DNA of 64,000 nucleotides, taken from NCBI GenBank assembly GCA_963638365.1, contig CAVHRK010000045.1, positions 1 through 64,000 on the forward strand, in the 5' to 3' direction. This DNA is from Suilimivivens sp963638365. Lineage in GTDB: Bacteria; Bacillota; Clostridia; Lachnospirales; Lachnospiraceae. Below are positions 34,592 to 43,229 of this stretch, in pieces. A model generated the notes under the pieces. That model searched no databases. It saw nothing but the letters and a program-made list of their open reading frames with translations, and was not told the origin of the DNA. A program made the position numbers and the translations under genes. The number at the start of each line of letters is the position of its first letter. The first letter of the stretch is position 1.

Positions 34592-35707
34592 ATGGCAGCA
34601 GGTATAGGTCATACGAATAACACAGATATGAGAATCGGGGACCGGTATTTAGAACAGGCAATGCGCCTGCACAGGCAGTATCCGGTTGTGGATATGCATC
34701 TGGATCTTGCGGGAGAAATGCTTTTAAGGCATGAACTGGGCGAGCAGAATGTCCTGTACCACCGATATCTTAAGAATTTTTATCAGGCAGGCCTCCGGGT
34801 GTTAGCCTCTTCGATTTATGTGGCAGGCTGTGATCTGGATCATGCGTGGGCAAATGCCAGAATGCAGATTGCTTTGATTAAGGGAGAAATTGTCACCTGC
34901 AATCTGGAGATCCGGTGTAATCATGAGGAGCAGACCTATGAACGGGTACGCCTCATTCGCAGCCGTGGGGATCTTAAGAAGGTGCTTGAAGGAAATGAAT
35001 TGGGGATCTTACTTTATATGGAAGGTCTGGATTGCATTGGTGGCGATCTCTGGAAACTGGAGGAACTTTTCGAACAGGGAATCCGAGGGGCAGCACTTAC
35101 CTGGAGTAGAAAAGACGCACTGGCTACCGGCTGCTGCAAGGCTTCGGAGCATCGTCAGATACCGGGAGGGCTTACCGAAAAGGGAATGGCTGCCGTGCGG
35201 AGACTGGAGGAGTTATCCATGTTTCTGGATGTGAGTCATTTAAACGATGACGGCTTCGCAGATGTCTGCCGGATCAGCACCCGTCCTTTTGTGGCAACGC
35301 ATTCCAATAGCAGGACGGTATATGACAATTACCGTAATCTGACGGATGGACAGATGCAGAAGCTGGCGAAACAGGGTGGTGTGATGGGGCTGAACGGGTG
35401 CCGGTATATCACAGGATCCTTAAAAGGCGGTCATCTTATAAGAATATGTGAGCATATCGAATATGAGACTGCGGAAATTGGCAGGGAACATGTCGGGTTT
35501 GGTTTTGATCTGTGCGATTCTTATGACGAAGCGCGTGCCGGATTGCAGGGAAAAGAAGCGCCGGTACAGAAGGATGACTGTCTTCTTAATCATGCGCAGA
35601 TTCCAATGGTGACAGCAGCCCTTTTGCAGCGCGGCATGGCAGAAGAAGACATGATTTTCATCATGGGAAAAAGCTGGATTTTGTATTTGCTGGAGGTGCT
35701 TCCATGA
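34592..35707 (+). CDS. Peptidase M19 (membrane/renal dipeptidase family)
   Basis: This protein of about 371 residues is a metallodipeptidase-like enzyme. Metal ligands typical of the family are seen: VDMHLDLAGEM (His and Asp), a Glu in LLYMEGLDC, LDVSHLND and FVATHSNSR (His). Family members often split dipeptides with a D-residue at the C-terminal side. No signal peptide is present. I chose the ATG at 34592 since AGGAATGGAGC lies just upstream; a TTG at 34544 is in frame but has no site. It follows the ABC exporter pair by 66 bases and may be co-transcribed with it. Confidence 0.82.
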   Translation: MAAGIGHTNNTDMRIGDRYLEQAMRLHRQYPVVDMHLDLAGEMLLRHELGEQNVLYHRYLKNFYQAGLRVLASSIYVAGCDLDHAWANARMQIALIKGEIVTCNLEIRCNHEEQTYERVRLIRSRGDLKKVLEGNELGILLYMEGLDCIGGDLWKLEELFEQGIRGAALTWSRKDALATGCCKASEHRQIPGGLTEKGMAAVRRLEELSMFLDVSHLNDDGFADVCRISTRPFVATHSNSRTVYDNYRNLTDGQMQKLAKQGGVMGLNGCRYITGSLKGGHLIRICEHIEYETAEIGREHVGFGFDLCDSYDEARAGLQGKEAPVQKDDCLLNHAQIPMVTAALLQRGMAEEDMIFIMGKSWILYLLEVLP

Positions 35708-35767
35708 CGGAGGCATCTCTTTGCTCTTTTATTGCAAAGATTCCATCAATAATTTGTATGCATTTGC

Positions 35768-35796
35768 TTGACGCAGAATAGGTTTAATTTTATAAT
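35768..35796 (+). promoter_or_regulatory. Sigma-A promoter of solute-binding/histidine kinase pair
   Basis: TTGACG and TATAAT with a 17-base spacer; a start near 35803 leaves about 47 bases of leader before the lipoprotein gene. Confidence 0.6.
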
Positions 35797-35849
35797 CAAT
35801 TATCAGATACGAATGTGAAAACAGTGATCTCGTTTCCGGGAGGTAGTCT

Positions 35850-36665
35850 ATGAGAAAGAGAGTGTTACTGCTTTTTTTATTTCTGATAAGTATGTTCCTT
35901 TGCTGCGCATGCGGGCAGAAGTCTGAAGGCGAAAGCATGCAGGAGCTTCCGGTCATAACCGTTGGCGGCGTGATTTATGAGCCGTATTTTTATCAGAGGA
36001 TTGATGGGGAATATACCGGGATTGATATAGAACTTGCAACAGAAGCATTTCGAAGAATGGGCTATCGGCCTGTCTTTTTACAATTGGATCTGGAGCAGAG
36101 AGAACAATTTCTCGAAGATGGAAGGATTGACTGTATATGGAGTTGTCTGACCATGGAAGAGCGGAAAGAAGATTATCTCTGGGCAGGTCCGTATCTGTAT
36201 ACACGTCGTGTAGTGGTTGTTCCTGAAGAAAGCGAAATCATGCAGTTATCCGATCTTAAACATAAATCCGTTGCCGTACAGGCGAATTCTACTTCAGAAG
36301 CTGTTTTTCTGAATGAGACTATAACGGAGCTCAGTCAGGTGGAACAGATTTACAGTTACCGTACACTGGGACAGGCATTTACGGCTTTGCGCAAGGGGTA
36401 TGTGGATGGAGTTGCAGGACATGAGGCAGCACTTCTCATTTACACGCAGGAATATCCGGATCAGTATCGTTATCTGAATCTGAGTGTTGAGCGGTCGAAG
36501 CTGGGTGTTGCTTTTTCCAAAGAGGGAGATGCTGCGATTGCAGAAGAACTGACCAGGACTTTGCATGAGATGACGGAGGATGGAACGGTCGGAGAGATTA
36601 TTGCCAAATATGGTCTGGATGTGGAGAAGAATATTTATACGGAGGAAATAGCGAATGAAAAGTGA
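35850..36665 (+). CDS. Amino-acid-type solute-binding lipoprotein
   Basis: This 271-residue lipoprotein has a signal peptide ending in CCAC (Cys21 likely lipidated) and a family-3 solute-binding domain: YEPYFYQRIDGEYTGIDIELATEAF, IDCIWSCLTMEERKEDY (an unusual replacement for the common phrase), SVAVQANSTSEA and GVAFSKEG. Family members bind amino acids or opines for ABC import. Here no permease or ATPase gene follows; instead the stop overlaps the next gene, a hybrid histidine kinase, by 11 bases. That suggests a sensing role. GGGAGGTAGTCT precedes the ATG. Confidence 0.85.
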   Translation: MRKRVLLLFLFLISMFLCCACGQKSEGESMQELPVITVGGVIYEPYFYQRIDGEYTGIDIELATEAFRRMGYRPVFLQLDLEQREQFLEDGRIDCIWSCLTMEERKEDYLWAGPYLYTRRVVVVPEESEIMQLSDLKHKSVAVQANSTSEAVFLNETITELSQVEQIYSYRTLGQAFTALRKGYVDGVAGHEAALLIYTQEYPDQYRYLNLSVERSKLGVAFSKEGDAAIAEELTRTLHEMTEDGTVGEIIAKYGLDVEKNIYTEEIANEK

Positions 36666-39198
36666 GCGGCGGGACAGGTTCCGGATTCATACGTATTTCC
36701 TTATTATACTCCTGGTGGTGCTTGGAATTCTTGTGATATTTGGCGTGTATAACATCGTGACAAGGGCAGAGAGAAGAAGCATGGAAGTGAATGCGGGGGA
36801 AACGCTTGATTTCCTGCAGTCTGTCTGCCAGAGATACGATGATTACCAGCTTGGAAATACAACAAGAGATTTCCAAAGTACAATCGGTAAGGTGAGGGTA
36901 ATCCGGGATTACGGTCAGTATAAGGAGATTACCAGTGACGCCTATTTGCTGTCATATGCCAGGAATCAGAACCTGACGGGAATTTTTGTACTGAATAAGG
37001 AAAAAGAAGTTGTTGCGCATGCGGATCGCAGAGGAAATAATGCACAGGAACTGTTGGATATGCTCTTAAGTGAAAGCAATGTAGATAGTATCCTGCGCTA
37101 TCCGAAGAAAATTTATGCGGATCAGGCAACTATAGCAGGCTGTCAATATAATTATGCCATTCTTTCCCTGCGTGATAAGGATGGAATTCTGATTGGCTAT
37201 GAGGACATTACGAATCTGATGAATGATGTGAATGAACTGTCTTTGAATTCCCTGCTTGCACACGATAATTTCCAGTATAATGCAATGGTTGCAATTACGG
37301 ATGGGGACAAGGTTCTGGCATCCAACAATGCCGGAATGGTAGGACTGGCGGTTCAGGACTGCCCGATTCCGGATGGAAATGCATGGGCGGAGAATGGACA
37401 GTGGAGCGATCGTCAGATGATCCGGCTCGAGAACGGTGCGGATGACTGGTATGGAGAGCATACTCTGTACCGGCAGTATTATCTGTATGCCTTTTATTCT
37501 TCCCAAAGTGTATTTCAGAACCGACCGCTGATCCTGATGATTACCGGTGGTATTTATGTCATAATTGTGGCGTTTGCATGGATTTTATGGCAGTATTTGC
37601 AGAAGTCGAGATTCCGGCAGATGGAACGGGAATATCATCTGATTAATGCAATCGGCAGTATTTACCGTGTCAATATTGTGATTTCCCTCGAGGATGCAAC
37701 CTGGGAGGCTATTCTTGATCTAAAGGAGCTTAAGAAGATTCTTGAGCCGTTTCCAAATGCAATTGATATGCTGGAAAATTATAAATTGAAGAGAGTATTG
37801 GAACCGTATCAGGAAGAGTTTTCGAAATTTATCTGCCTGGAAACCATGGAAGAGAGGCTTAAGTCACAGAAGTTTATCGGTTTCAGCTATGAAAATGTGA
37901 AACATGAATATGCACAGATGCTGTTAATTCCGGCTACGAATAACACGGATGGAAAGCTGAAAAAGGTGATTCTGGTTATCCGTGATGTGACACAGCAGAA
38001 GAAAAAGGAGATGGCTTATCAGGAAGAGCTGCGGCAGATTGCCCAGGAGGCTAAGAAGGCCAATGAAGCCAAGTCCGATTTCCTGCGCCGTATGAGTCAT
38101 GATGTCCGTACTCCGATCAACGGCATCCGTGGACTTGTCAATATTGGAAGGGCTTCGGTCGAGGATCGCTCGAAGGTTATGGACTGCTTTGACAAGATTA
38201 TGAGATCCTCGGATTTCCTGCTGGATATGGTGAATAATATTCTCAACATGAGCAAGTTAGAGAGTGGCAGGATTCGTCTGGAAGAAAAGAGTTTTGATCT
38301 GAAGGATCTTCTGGATGAAGCCAATGCGATTATGGAGTCCCAGGCGGTAGAGCGTGGAATCACATTCCGTAGTGACGATATTGTTATTGAGCATAGTCAT
38401 CTGATCGGAAGTCCGACGCATTTGCAGCAGATCATTCAGAATGTTATTGTCAATGCAATCAAGTATAATAAAGAAAACGGCTCTATCGTTGTAGGCTGCA
38501 GGGAGCTGTCATGCGATGATACGTATGCATTATTTGAGCTTAGCTGTAAGGATACCGGTATTGGTATGAGCCCGGAATTCCAGAAGCAGGCATTTGACAT
38601 TTTTACACAGGAGCACAGCTCTTCACGGACGGATTACGAAGGAACCGGTATCGGACTTTCCATCGTGAAAAAGCTTGTGGATCTGATGCATGGTGAGATT
38701 GAGCTTGAAAGTGAAGTGGGGAAGGGGACTTCCTTTACGATTACGATGAGCTTTGCGGTAGATCAGGAATATTACCGGGCCGGTAAAGCAGAGGTGGAGG
38801 AAAGTGATTCCCTTGACGGAATTCATATTCTTGTGGTGGAAGATAATGAACTCAATATGGAAATTGCGCAGTTTATGCTTAACGAAAAGGGAGCGGTACT
38901 TACAGAAGCAGGAAATGGCGAGGAGGCAGTTGAAATTTTCCGCAATTCCGGGGAAGGAGACTTTGATATTATTCTGATGGATATCATGATGCCGGTAATG
39001 GACGGGTTGGAAGCCACGCGTACAATCCGGGCGATGAACCGCGCAGATGCAGCCTCGGTTCCGATTTTTGCAATGTCGGCAAATTCCTTTGATGATGATA
39101 TGCGCAAAAGCCGGGAGGCCGGCATGAATGAGCATCTATCCAAGCCCCTTGATGCAAAGAAGATGATGGAAACCATTCTTTCCTATGTAAAGAAATAA
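36655..39198 (+). CDS. Hybrid sensor histidine kinase with receiver domain
   Basis: This 847-residue membrane protein starts with a helix (about residues 13-33), an extracellular Cache-like region (about 40-290) and a second helix (about 298-318). A cytoplasmic PAS-like part (about 330-450) is followed by a short coiled coil. The phosphorylated His is in RRMSHDVRTPINGI (about 481), the ATP-binding domain has NAIKYN, DTGIGMS and GTGIGLSIVKKL, and a C-terminal receiver domain has VEDNELN and the phospho-acceptor Asp in ILMDIMMPVMDG (about 774). There is no DNA-binding output, so the phosphate must pass to another protein or the receiver acts as a brake. Coupling to the solute-binding protein fits a ligand-sensing pair. 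Confidence 0.93.
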   Translation: MKSERRDRFRIHTYFLIILLVVLGILVIFGVYNIVTRAERRSMEVNAGETLDFLQSVCQRYDDYQLGNTTRDFQSTIGKVRVIRDYGQYKEITSDAYLLSYARNQNLTGIFVLNKEKEVVAHADRRGNNAQELLDMLLSESNVDSILRYPKKIYADQATIAGCQYNYAILSLRDKDGILIGYEDITNLMNDVNELSLNSLLAHDNFQYNAMVAITDGDKVLASNNAGMVGLAVQDCPIPDGNAWAENGQWSDRQMIRLENGADDWYGEHTLYRQYYLYAFYSSQSVFQNRPLILMITGGIYVIIVAFAWILWQYLQKSRFRQMEREYHLINAIGSIYRVNIVISLEDATWEAILDLKELKKILEPFPNAIDMLENYKLKRVLEPYQEEFSKFICLETMEERLKSQKFIGFSYENVKHEYAQMLLIPATNNTDGKLKKVILVIRDVTQQKKKEMAYQEELRQIAQEAKKANEAKSDFLRRMSHDVRTPINGIRGLVNIGRASVEDRSKVMDCFDKIMRSSDFLLDMVNNILNMSKLESGRIRLEEKSFDLKDLLDEANAIMESQAVERGITFRSDDIVIEHSHLIGSPTHLQQIIQNVIVNAIKYNKENGSIVVGCRELSCDDTYALFELSCKDTGIGMSPEFQKQAFDIFTQEHSSSRTDYEGTGIGLSIVKKLVDLMHGEIELESEVGKGTSFTITMSFAVDQEYYRAGKAEVEESDSLDGIHILVVEDNELNMEIAQFMLNEKGAVLTEAGNGEEAVEIFRNSGEGDFDIILMDIMMPVMDGLEATRTIRAMNRADAASVPIFAMSANSFDDDMRKSREAGMNEHLSKPLDAKKMMETILSYVKK

Positions 39199-39241
39199 TA
39201 GTTGATTTATAGGAACAAATGTCCGGGAGACCGGTAAATAT

Positions 39242-39270
39242 TTGCATAATCATGGGTAATACTCTATAAT
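39242..39270 (+). promoter_or_regulatory. Possible promoter of UDPGP gene
   Basis: TTGCAT and TATAAT are 17 bases apart; the -35 is weak. A start near 39277 leaves about 20 bases of leader. Confidence 0.4.
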
Positions 39271-39296
39271 CGAATGTAAGAGAAGGAGGGGAAAGT

Positions 39297-40523
39297 ATGA
39301 ATTTACAGGAAGCAAAGGACAAACTGCACAAGGCAGGCCAGGAGCAGGTTTTAAGATATTATGAGGAGCTTTCCGGGGAACAGAAGGAAGCACTGTTAAA
39401 GCAGATTGAGGATACGGATTTTTCGATTCTGGATGCCGTGAAGGATGGAAAGAAGGAGCCGCAGAAGGGGGTGATTACTCCTCTTGCCGCCATGCAGCTT
39501 AAGGAAATCGGAGAGAAAAGGGCGCAGTTTAAGGAAACCGGCTTACAGGCGATCCGTGAAGGCAAGGTTGGAGCGGTATTGCTTGCAGGTGGAATGGGAA
39601 CCCGGCTGGGGTCCGACAATCCGAAGGGAATGTTTAATATTGGTATTACAAAGGAGGTTTATATCTTCCAGCGTCTCATTGAAAACCTGATGGATGTCGT
39701 GAAGGAAGCCGGGGTATATATTCCGCTTTATATTATGACCAGTGACAAGAATCATCAGGCAACGACTACGTTTCTGAAAGAGCATGATTACTTCGGTTAT
39801 GCAGCGGATCATGTTACCTTCTTTATGCAGGAGATGGCACCTGCAACCGATTATGAAGGTAAGGTTTATCTCGAAGAAAAGTGGAAGATGTCCACATCTC
39901 CGAACGGAAACGGCGGCTGGTATCTGTCCATGCATAAATGGGGCATTGCACAGAAAGCAATGGAAGATGGTGTGGAATGGCTGAACATTTTTGCGGTAGA
40001 TAATGTGTTACAGCGGATTGCAGATCCGGTTTTTGTTGGTGCTGTTCTGGAAAATCAGTGTGTAGCAGGTTCCAAGGTGGTAAAGAAGGTAACGCCGGAC
40101 GAAAAGGTGGGTGTCATGTGCTTAGAGGATGGCAGACCGTCTATCGTAGAATACTATGAATTGACAGAAGAAATGCGTGATGCGAAGGATGAGGCAGGAG
40201 ATCCGGCCTACAATTTCGGTGTCATTCTGAATTACCTGTTCCGGATTTCAGAGCTTGAAAAGATCCGCGAGAAGAATCTTCCCCTGCATGTGGTAGAAAA
40301 GAAGATACCTTATCTGAATGAACAGGGAGAAAAGGTGAAGCCGGAAGTTCCCAACGGATATAAATTTGAACAGCTTGTGCTGGACATGATCCATGAAATG
40401 GAGAACTGTCTGCCGTTTGAGGTAGAGCGCAGCAAAGAGTTTGCACCCATCAAAAATGCAACTGGTGTGGATTCCGTGGAGAGCGCAAGAGAGTTGTGTA
40501 AATTAAATGGAATTGAATTATAA
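39297..40523 (+). CDS. UDPGP-type nucleotidyltransferase (UDP-GlcNAc/UDP-sugar pyrophosphorylase)
   Basis: This 408-residue enzyme belongs to the eukaryote-like UDPGP family that joins UTP with a sugar-1-phosphate. The nucleotide loop is LLAGGMGTRLGSDNPKGMFNIG near residue 95 (key L-A-G-G and P-K-G), the metal-binding region IFAVDNVLQRIADPVF resembles the usual N-x-D segment, and ENCLPFEVERSKEFAPIKNATG is a typical C-terminal part. Whether it uses GlcNAc-1-P or another sugar phosphate cannot be decided. AGAAGGAGGGGAAAGT precedes the ATG. galE follows 184 bases later, making a small nucleotide-sugar pair that would feed the surface glycan genes. Confidence 0.87.
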   Translation: MNLQEAKDKLHKAGQEQVLRYYEELSGEQKEALLKQIEDTDFSILDAVKDGKKEPQKGVITPLAAMQLKEIGEKRAQFKETGLQAIREGKVGAVLLAGGMGTRLGSDNPKGMFNIGITKEVYIFQRLIENLMDVVKEAGVYIPLYIMTSDKNHQATTTFLKEHDYFGYAADHVTFFMQEMAPATDYEGKVYLEEKWKMSTSPNGNGGWYLSMHKWGIAQKAMEDGVEWLNIFAVDNVLQRIADPVFVGAVLENQCVAGSKVVKKVTPDEKVGVMCLEDGRPSIVEYYELTEEMRDAKDEAGDPAYNFGVILNYLFRISELEKIREKNLPLHVVEKKIPYLNEQGEKVKPEVPNGYKFEQLVLDMIHEMENCLPFEVERSKEFAPIKNATGVDSVESARELCKLNGIEL

Positions 40524-40592
40524 TTGCCCGGATGTAGGAATTCGGGTTTGCCGCAAGACAACATTTTGACAGATAAGGGTAACATTTCTGTA

Positions 40593-40621
40593 TTGTGAAT
40601 CTGTTTCGGGAAGCATATAAT
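40593..40621 (+). promoter_or_regulatory. Promoter of galE
   Basis: TTGTGA and a perfect TATAAT are 17 bases apart, placing the start near 40628, about 80 bases before galE. A second candidate, TTGACA (40566) with TGTATT 17 bases on, lies just upstream. Confidence 0.55.
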
Positions 40622-40707
40622 GAGCCTAAAGAAAAAGAAATCAGGTCTCGAAAGAAGACATTTGGTTTTAAAGGTAACGAGTCCTTTAGGAAAGCGAGGA
40701 GAGAAAG

Positions 40708-41730
40708 ATGTCAATTTTAGTAACCGGAGGTGCCGGATATATCGGAAGTCATACTGTAGTAGAGCTTCAGAATGCCGGATATGAAGTGGTTGTTTTGGAT
40801 AACTTAAGCAATTCCAGTAAGGAAAGTTTAAAAAGAGTGGAGAAGATCACCGGAAAGCCGGTTACCTTCTATGAAGCAGACATTCTTGACCGTGAGGCGC
40901 TGAATCAGATTTTTGAAAAAGAGAGCATTGATTCCTGTATTCATTTCGCAGGTCTTAAGGCTGTTGGGGAATCCGTACAGAAGCCTTGGGAATATTACGA
41001 GAATAACATCGCTGGAACACTGACACTGGTAGATGTCATGCGGAAGCATGGCGTGAAGAACATCATCTTCTCTTCTTCTGCAACGGTATACGGAGATCCT
41101 GCTGTGATCCCGATTACCGAAGAGTGCCCGAAGGGACAGTGTACCAATCCTTACGGCTGGACGAAGTCCATGTTAGAGCAGATCCTTACCGATATGCAGA
41201 AAGCAGATCCGGAATGGAATGTGATTCTGTTAAGATATTTCAACCCGATTGGCGCACATAAGAGCGGATTGATCGGCGAGAATCCGAATGGTATTCCGAA
41301 TAACCTTATGCCGTATGTGACACAGGTTGCGGTTGGTAAGCTGAAAGAGCTTGGTGTATTTGGTAATGATTATGATACCCCGGACGGAACCGGAGTACGT
41401 GATTATATTCATGTTGTCGATCTTGCGATCGGCCATGTAAAAGCCATTAAGAAGCTGGATGAGAAGGTCGGACTGGAAATTTACAATCTTGGAACCGGTA
41501 AGGGTTACAGCGTTCTTGATATTGTGAAGAACTTCGAAGCGGCTACTGGTGTGAAGATTCCGTATGTGATTAAACCGCGCCGTGCCGGTGATATTGCCAC
41601 ATGTTATTCCAATGCGGATAAGGCAAAGAGAGAACTGGGATGGGAAGCACAGTATGATATTAAGGAAATGTGCGAGGATTCTTGGAGATGGCAGAGTATG
41701 AATCCTAATGGATATGCGGATGCAAAGTGA
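40708..41730 (+). CDS. galE: UDP-glucose 4-epimerase
   Basis: This 340-residue NAD-dependent enzyme interconverts UDP-glucose and UDP-galactose (and possibly the N-acetyl forms). It has the nucleotide motif VTGGAGYIGSH, FAGLKAVGESV, the catalytic SSSATVYG and YGWTKSM (Tyr-x3-Lys), RYFNPIGAH and the C-terminal YNLGTGKGYSVLDI. Length matches the family. A strong AAAGCGAGGAGAGAAAG site precedes the ATG. It would supply galactose units for the exopolysaccharide or use galactose for growth. Confidence 0.95.
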   Translation: MSILVTGGAGYIGSHTVVELQNAGYEVVVLDNLSNSSKESLKRVEKITGKPVTFYEADILDREALNQIFEKESIDSCIHFAGLKAVGESVQKPWEYYENNIAGTLTLVDVMRKHGVKNIIFSSSATVYGDPAVIPITEECPKGQCTNPYGWTKSMLEQILTDMQKADPEWNVILLRYFNPIGAHKSGLIGENPNGIPNNLMPYVTQVAVGKLKELGVFGNDYDTPDGTGVRDYIHVVDLAIGHVKAIKKLDEKVGLEIYNLGTGKGYSVLDIVKNFEAATGVKIPYVIKPRRAGDIATCYSNADKAKRELGWEAQYDIKEMCEDSWRWQSMNPNGYADAK

Positions 41731-41751
41731 TTCAATAGGAAGGGGGTTGGG

Positions 41752-41971
41752 GAAGCCCAAAATACTTGTTCATGTTCGGAATTCCGGAACTAAGAAGTTC
41801 TAACTATTTCGATGTTGATTGTTGATAAGGTACGCAACCAACGCAACGAACCATCCGGGTTCGATTGCGTTTTGCCCGGACATCCGTGTCCGGGCATTGC
41901 TGTTTTATGGACGAAATAGAAGAACTTCTAAGTCCCTCCATAGGAACATGAACCAAGTATGTTTGGGCTTC
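41752..41971. repeat. 220-bp inverted-repeat element with two internal hairpins
   Basis: Left arm 41752-41811 and right arm 41912-41971 are each 60 bases and pair over most of their length: GAAGCCCAAA, ATACTTG, TTCATGTTC, AGAAGTTCT and CTATTTCG all have exact partners. The 100-base centre holds AACGCAA-CGAACC/GGGTTCG-TTGCGTT and a very stable TGCCCGGACA/TGTCCGGGCA hairpin. No ORF or target-site duplication is seen. It starts 21 bases after the galE stop. It is either a structured RNA or a miniature inverted-repeat element; which strand is used is unknown. Confidence 0.65.
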
Positions 41972-42043
41972 TGATGCAATTTTTCTAATTAATATAATAA
42001 AGCTGTTCTTAACAGTATTATAGAATGCTTATGAATATAAAAA

Positions 42044-42124
42044 GGACTCGTAAGGATTCTTTTTCATATAATAAAATTTTTAAAAACTTAAAATAAAATG
42101 GTACAGCTTTCCAGAGTCCTTATG
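42044..42124 (-). terminator. Possible terminator of the PAQR gene
   Basis: On the minus strand AAGGACTC, overlapping the end of the coding region, pairs with GAGTCCTT followed by TTTAT near 42045. The loop is about 60 bases and AT-rich, so the call is weak. Confidence 0.35.
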
Positions 42125-42770
42125 CCACGTAACAATACATGAAGATGAAGTGGCAGAAGCTTCCGGCCATGACGAAGAGGTGGAAAATCTCGTGGGAGCC
42201 GAAGAACTCATGCTTTGCATTGAATAAGGGGAGCTTTAAGGCGTAGATCACACCGCCGATAGTGTAGATGATGCCGCCGGCAAGCAGCCAGAGGAATGCC
42301 GCAGTCGGGAGTACCTGAAGGAGTGGACCGAATACGGCAACGCAGGCCCAGCCCATGGCAATATAAATCACGGAGGAAAACCATTTCGGACAGGTGATCC
42401 AGCAGGCTTTCAGGATCATGCCGAACAGGGCAAGACCCCAGATAACGGCAAGTAAGGTGTAGCCGAGTTTTCCGCCAAGGACAGCCAGGCAGATCGGGGT
42501 ATAGGAACCAGCGATCAGTACGAAGATCATCATGTGATCGATCTTACGGAAGATGCGTAAAGGGCGTCCGGACAGATTCAAGGAGTGGTAGGTTGCACTT
42601 GCTCCATATAAAAGAATCATGCTCACGCAGAAAATGCTGAGTGCGATAACAGATTCCCTGCTGGCATAGCGGGCTGCTTTGGCTAATAACGGGGTAGCAG
42701 CAAAGGCTGCCAGTAACATTGCTATAAAATGGGTAAGAGCGCTTCCGGGCTCACGAATTGTAATTTGCAT
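42120..42770 (-). CDS. trhA: Hemolysin III / PAQR-family membrane protein
   Basis: This 216-residue protein has seven predicted helices. The family ligands are present: GSALTHFIAMLLA (His near the first helix), SATYHSLN with the conserved Ser-x3-His, RKIDHMMIFVLIAGSYTP and HEIFHLFVMAGSFCHFIFMY with the two C-terminal His of the zinc site. PAQR proteins in bacteria are membrane hydrolase-like or affect lipid homeostasis; true haemolysis is not established. AAAGGAGGTTTTATT precedes the ATG. Its promoter overlaps a perfect inverted repeat, so it is probably repressible. Confidence 0.9.
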   Translation of the reverse strand: MQITIREPGSALTHFIAMLLAAFAATPLLAKAARYASRESVIALSIFCVSMILLYGASATYHSLNLSGRPLRIFRKIDHMMIFVLIAGSYTPICLAVLGGKLGYTLLAVIWGLALFGMILKACWITCPKWFSSVIYIAMGWACVAVFGPLLQVLPTAAFLWLLAGGIIYTIGGVIYALKLPLFNAKHEFFGSHEIFHLFVMAGSFCHFIFMYCYVA

Positions 42771-42796
42771 AATAAAACCTCCTTTAATAACAACAC

Positions 42797-42857
42797 GTAG
42801 TATTTAAAACTACATTAGGAATAAATAAATACTACTACATAAGATATGCAGTGTCAA
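42797..42857 (-). promoter_or_regulatory. Promoter with 10-bp inverted-repeat operator
   Basis: On the minus strand TTGACA (42852-42857) and TAGTAT (42829-42834) are 17 bases apart. GTAGTATTTA at 42797-42806 and TAAATACTAC at 42826-42835 form a perfect 10-base inverted repeat that covers the -10 and the start region. This suits repression of the PAQR gene by a dimeric regulator. ATGTAGT also repeats within the site. Confidence 0.55.
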
Positions 42858-42897
42858 TTGTTTTATTCAAAAATGATTTAGAGATATTCCAAATATA

Positions 42898-42935
42898 AAA
42901 GGGCCTGTGCGGTTTATCCTGCACAGACCCTTTAA
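42898..42935 (-). terminator. Terminator of the 88-residue gene
   Basis: GGG-CTGTGC and GCACAG-CCC arms with flanking A/T pairs make a 13-bp stem around a 10-base loop, and on the minus strand TTTTATATTT follows. It lies just past the stop at 42945. Confidence 0.75.
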
Positions 42936-42944
42936 AATCGAATT

Positions 42945-43211
42945 TTAATCTTCTTCAATGACCTGAATTTCGAGATAATCAAAATCAATATGTTCAATGA
43001 AGCTGTCTTTCGTAAATCGTGTCCTGGAATGGCGTTTGAAGTCCTTGATATTGAGGTCCAGCCAGATGGGACGGGTGAGATCCAGTTCGTAGCAGGCCTC
43101 ATCCAGGGCCTGAAACACCTTATGGGTACGGGTATCTTCCTGATCGTTGCAGATCACCACGTCTTTAATTAAATGATTTTCTTTGAATATTTTAGCCCAT
43201 AAACGAAACAT
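42945..43211 (-). CDS. Small protein of unknown function
   Basis: This 88-residue soluble protein starts MFRLWAKIFKENHL and has a mixed charged sequence with the phrases VVICNDQEDTRTHKVFQALDEACYELDL and PIWLDLNIKDFKRH. No known motif was recognised. It is supported by AAGGAGATCCTGAA upstream of the ATG and a strong terminator just after it. It follows the GT39-like gene on the same strand with an 18-base gap, so it is the second gene of that unit. No function can be proposed. Confidence 0.75.
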   Translation of the reverse strand: MFRLWAKIFKENHLIKDVVICNDQEDTRTHKVFQALDEACYELDLTRPIWLDLNIKDFKRHSRTRFTKDSFIEHIDFDYLEIQVIEED

Positions 43212-43229
43212 TTCAGGATCTCCTTATAA

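Noticed and set aside
41880..41910. Simple terminator of galE
   Set aside because: The CCCGGACA/TGTCCGGG hairpin looks like one, but it sits inside a much longer paired element and is followed only by a mixed ATTGCTGTTTT.
42990..43172. Plus-strand frame opposite the 88-residue gene
   Set aside because: It has no ribosome site and mirrors the coding strand; the minus-strand gene has both a site and a terminator.
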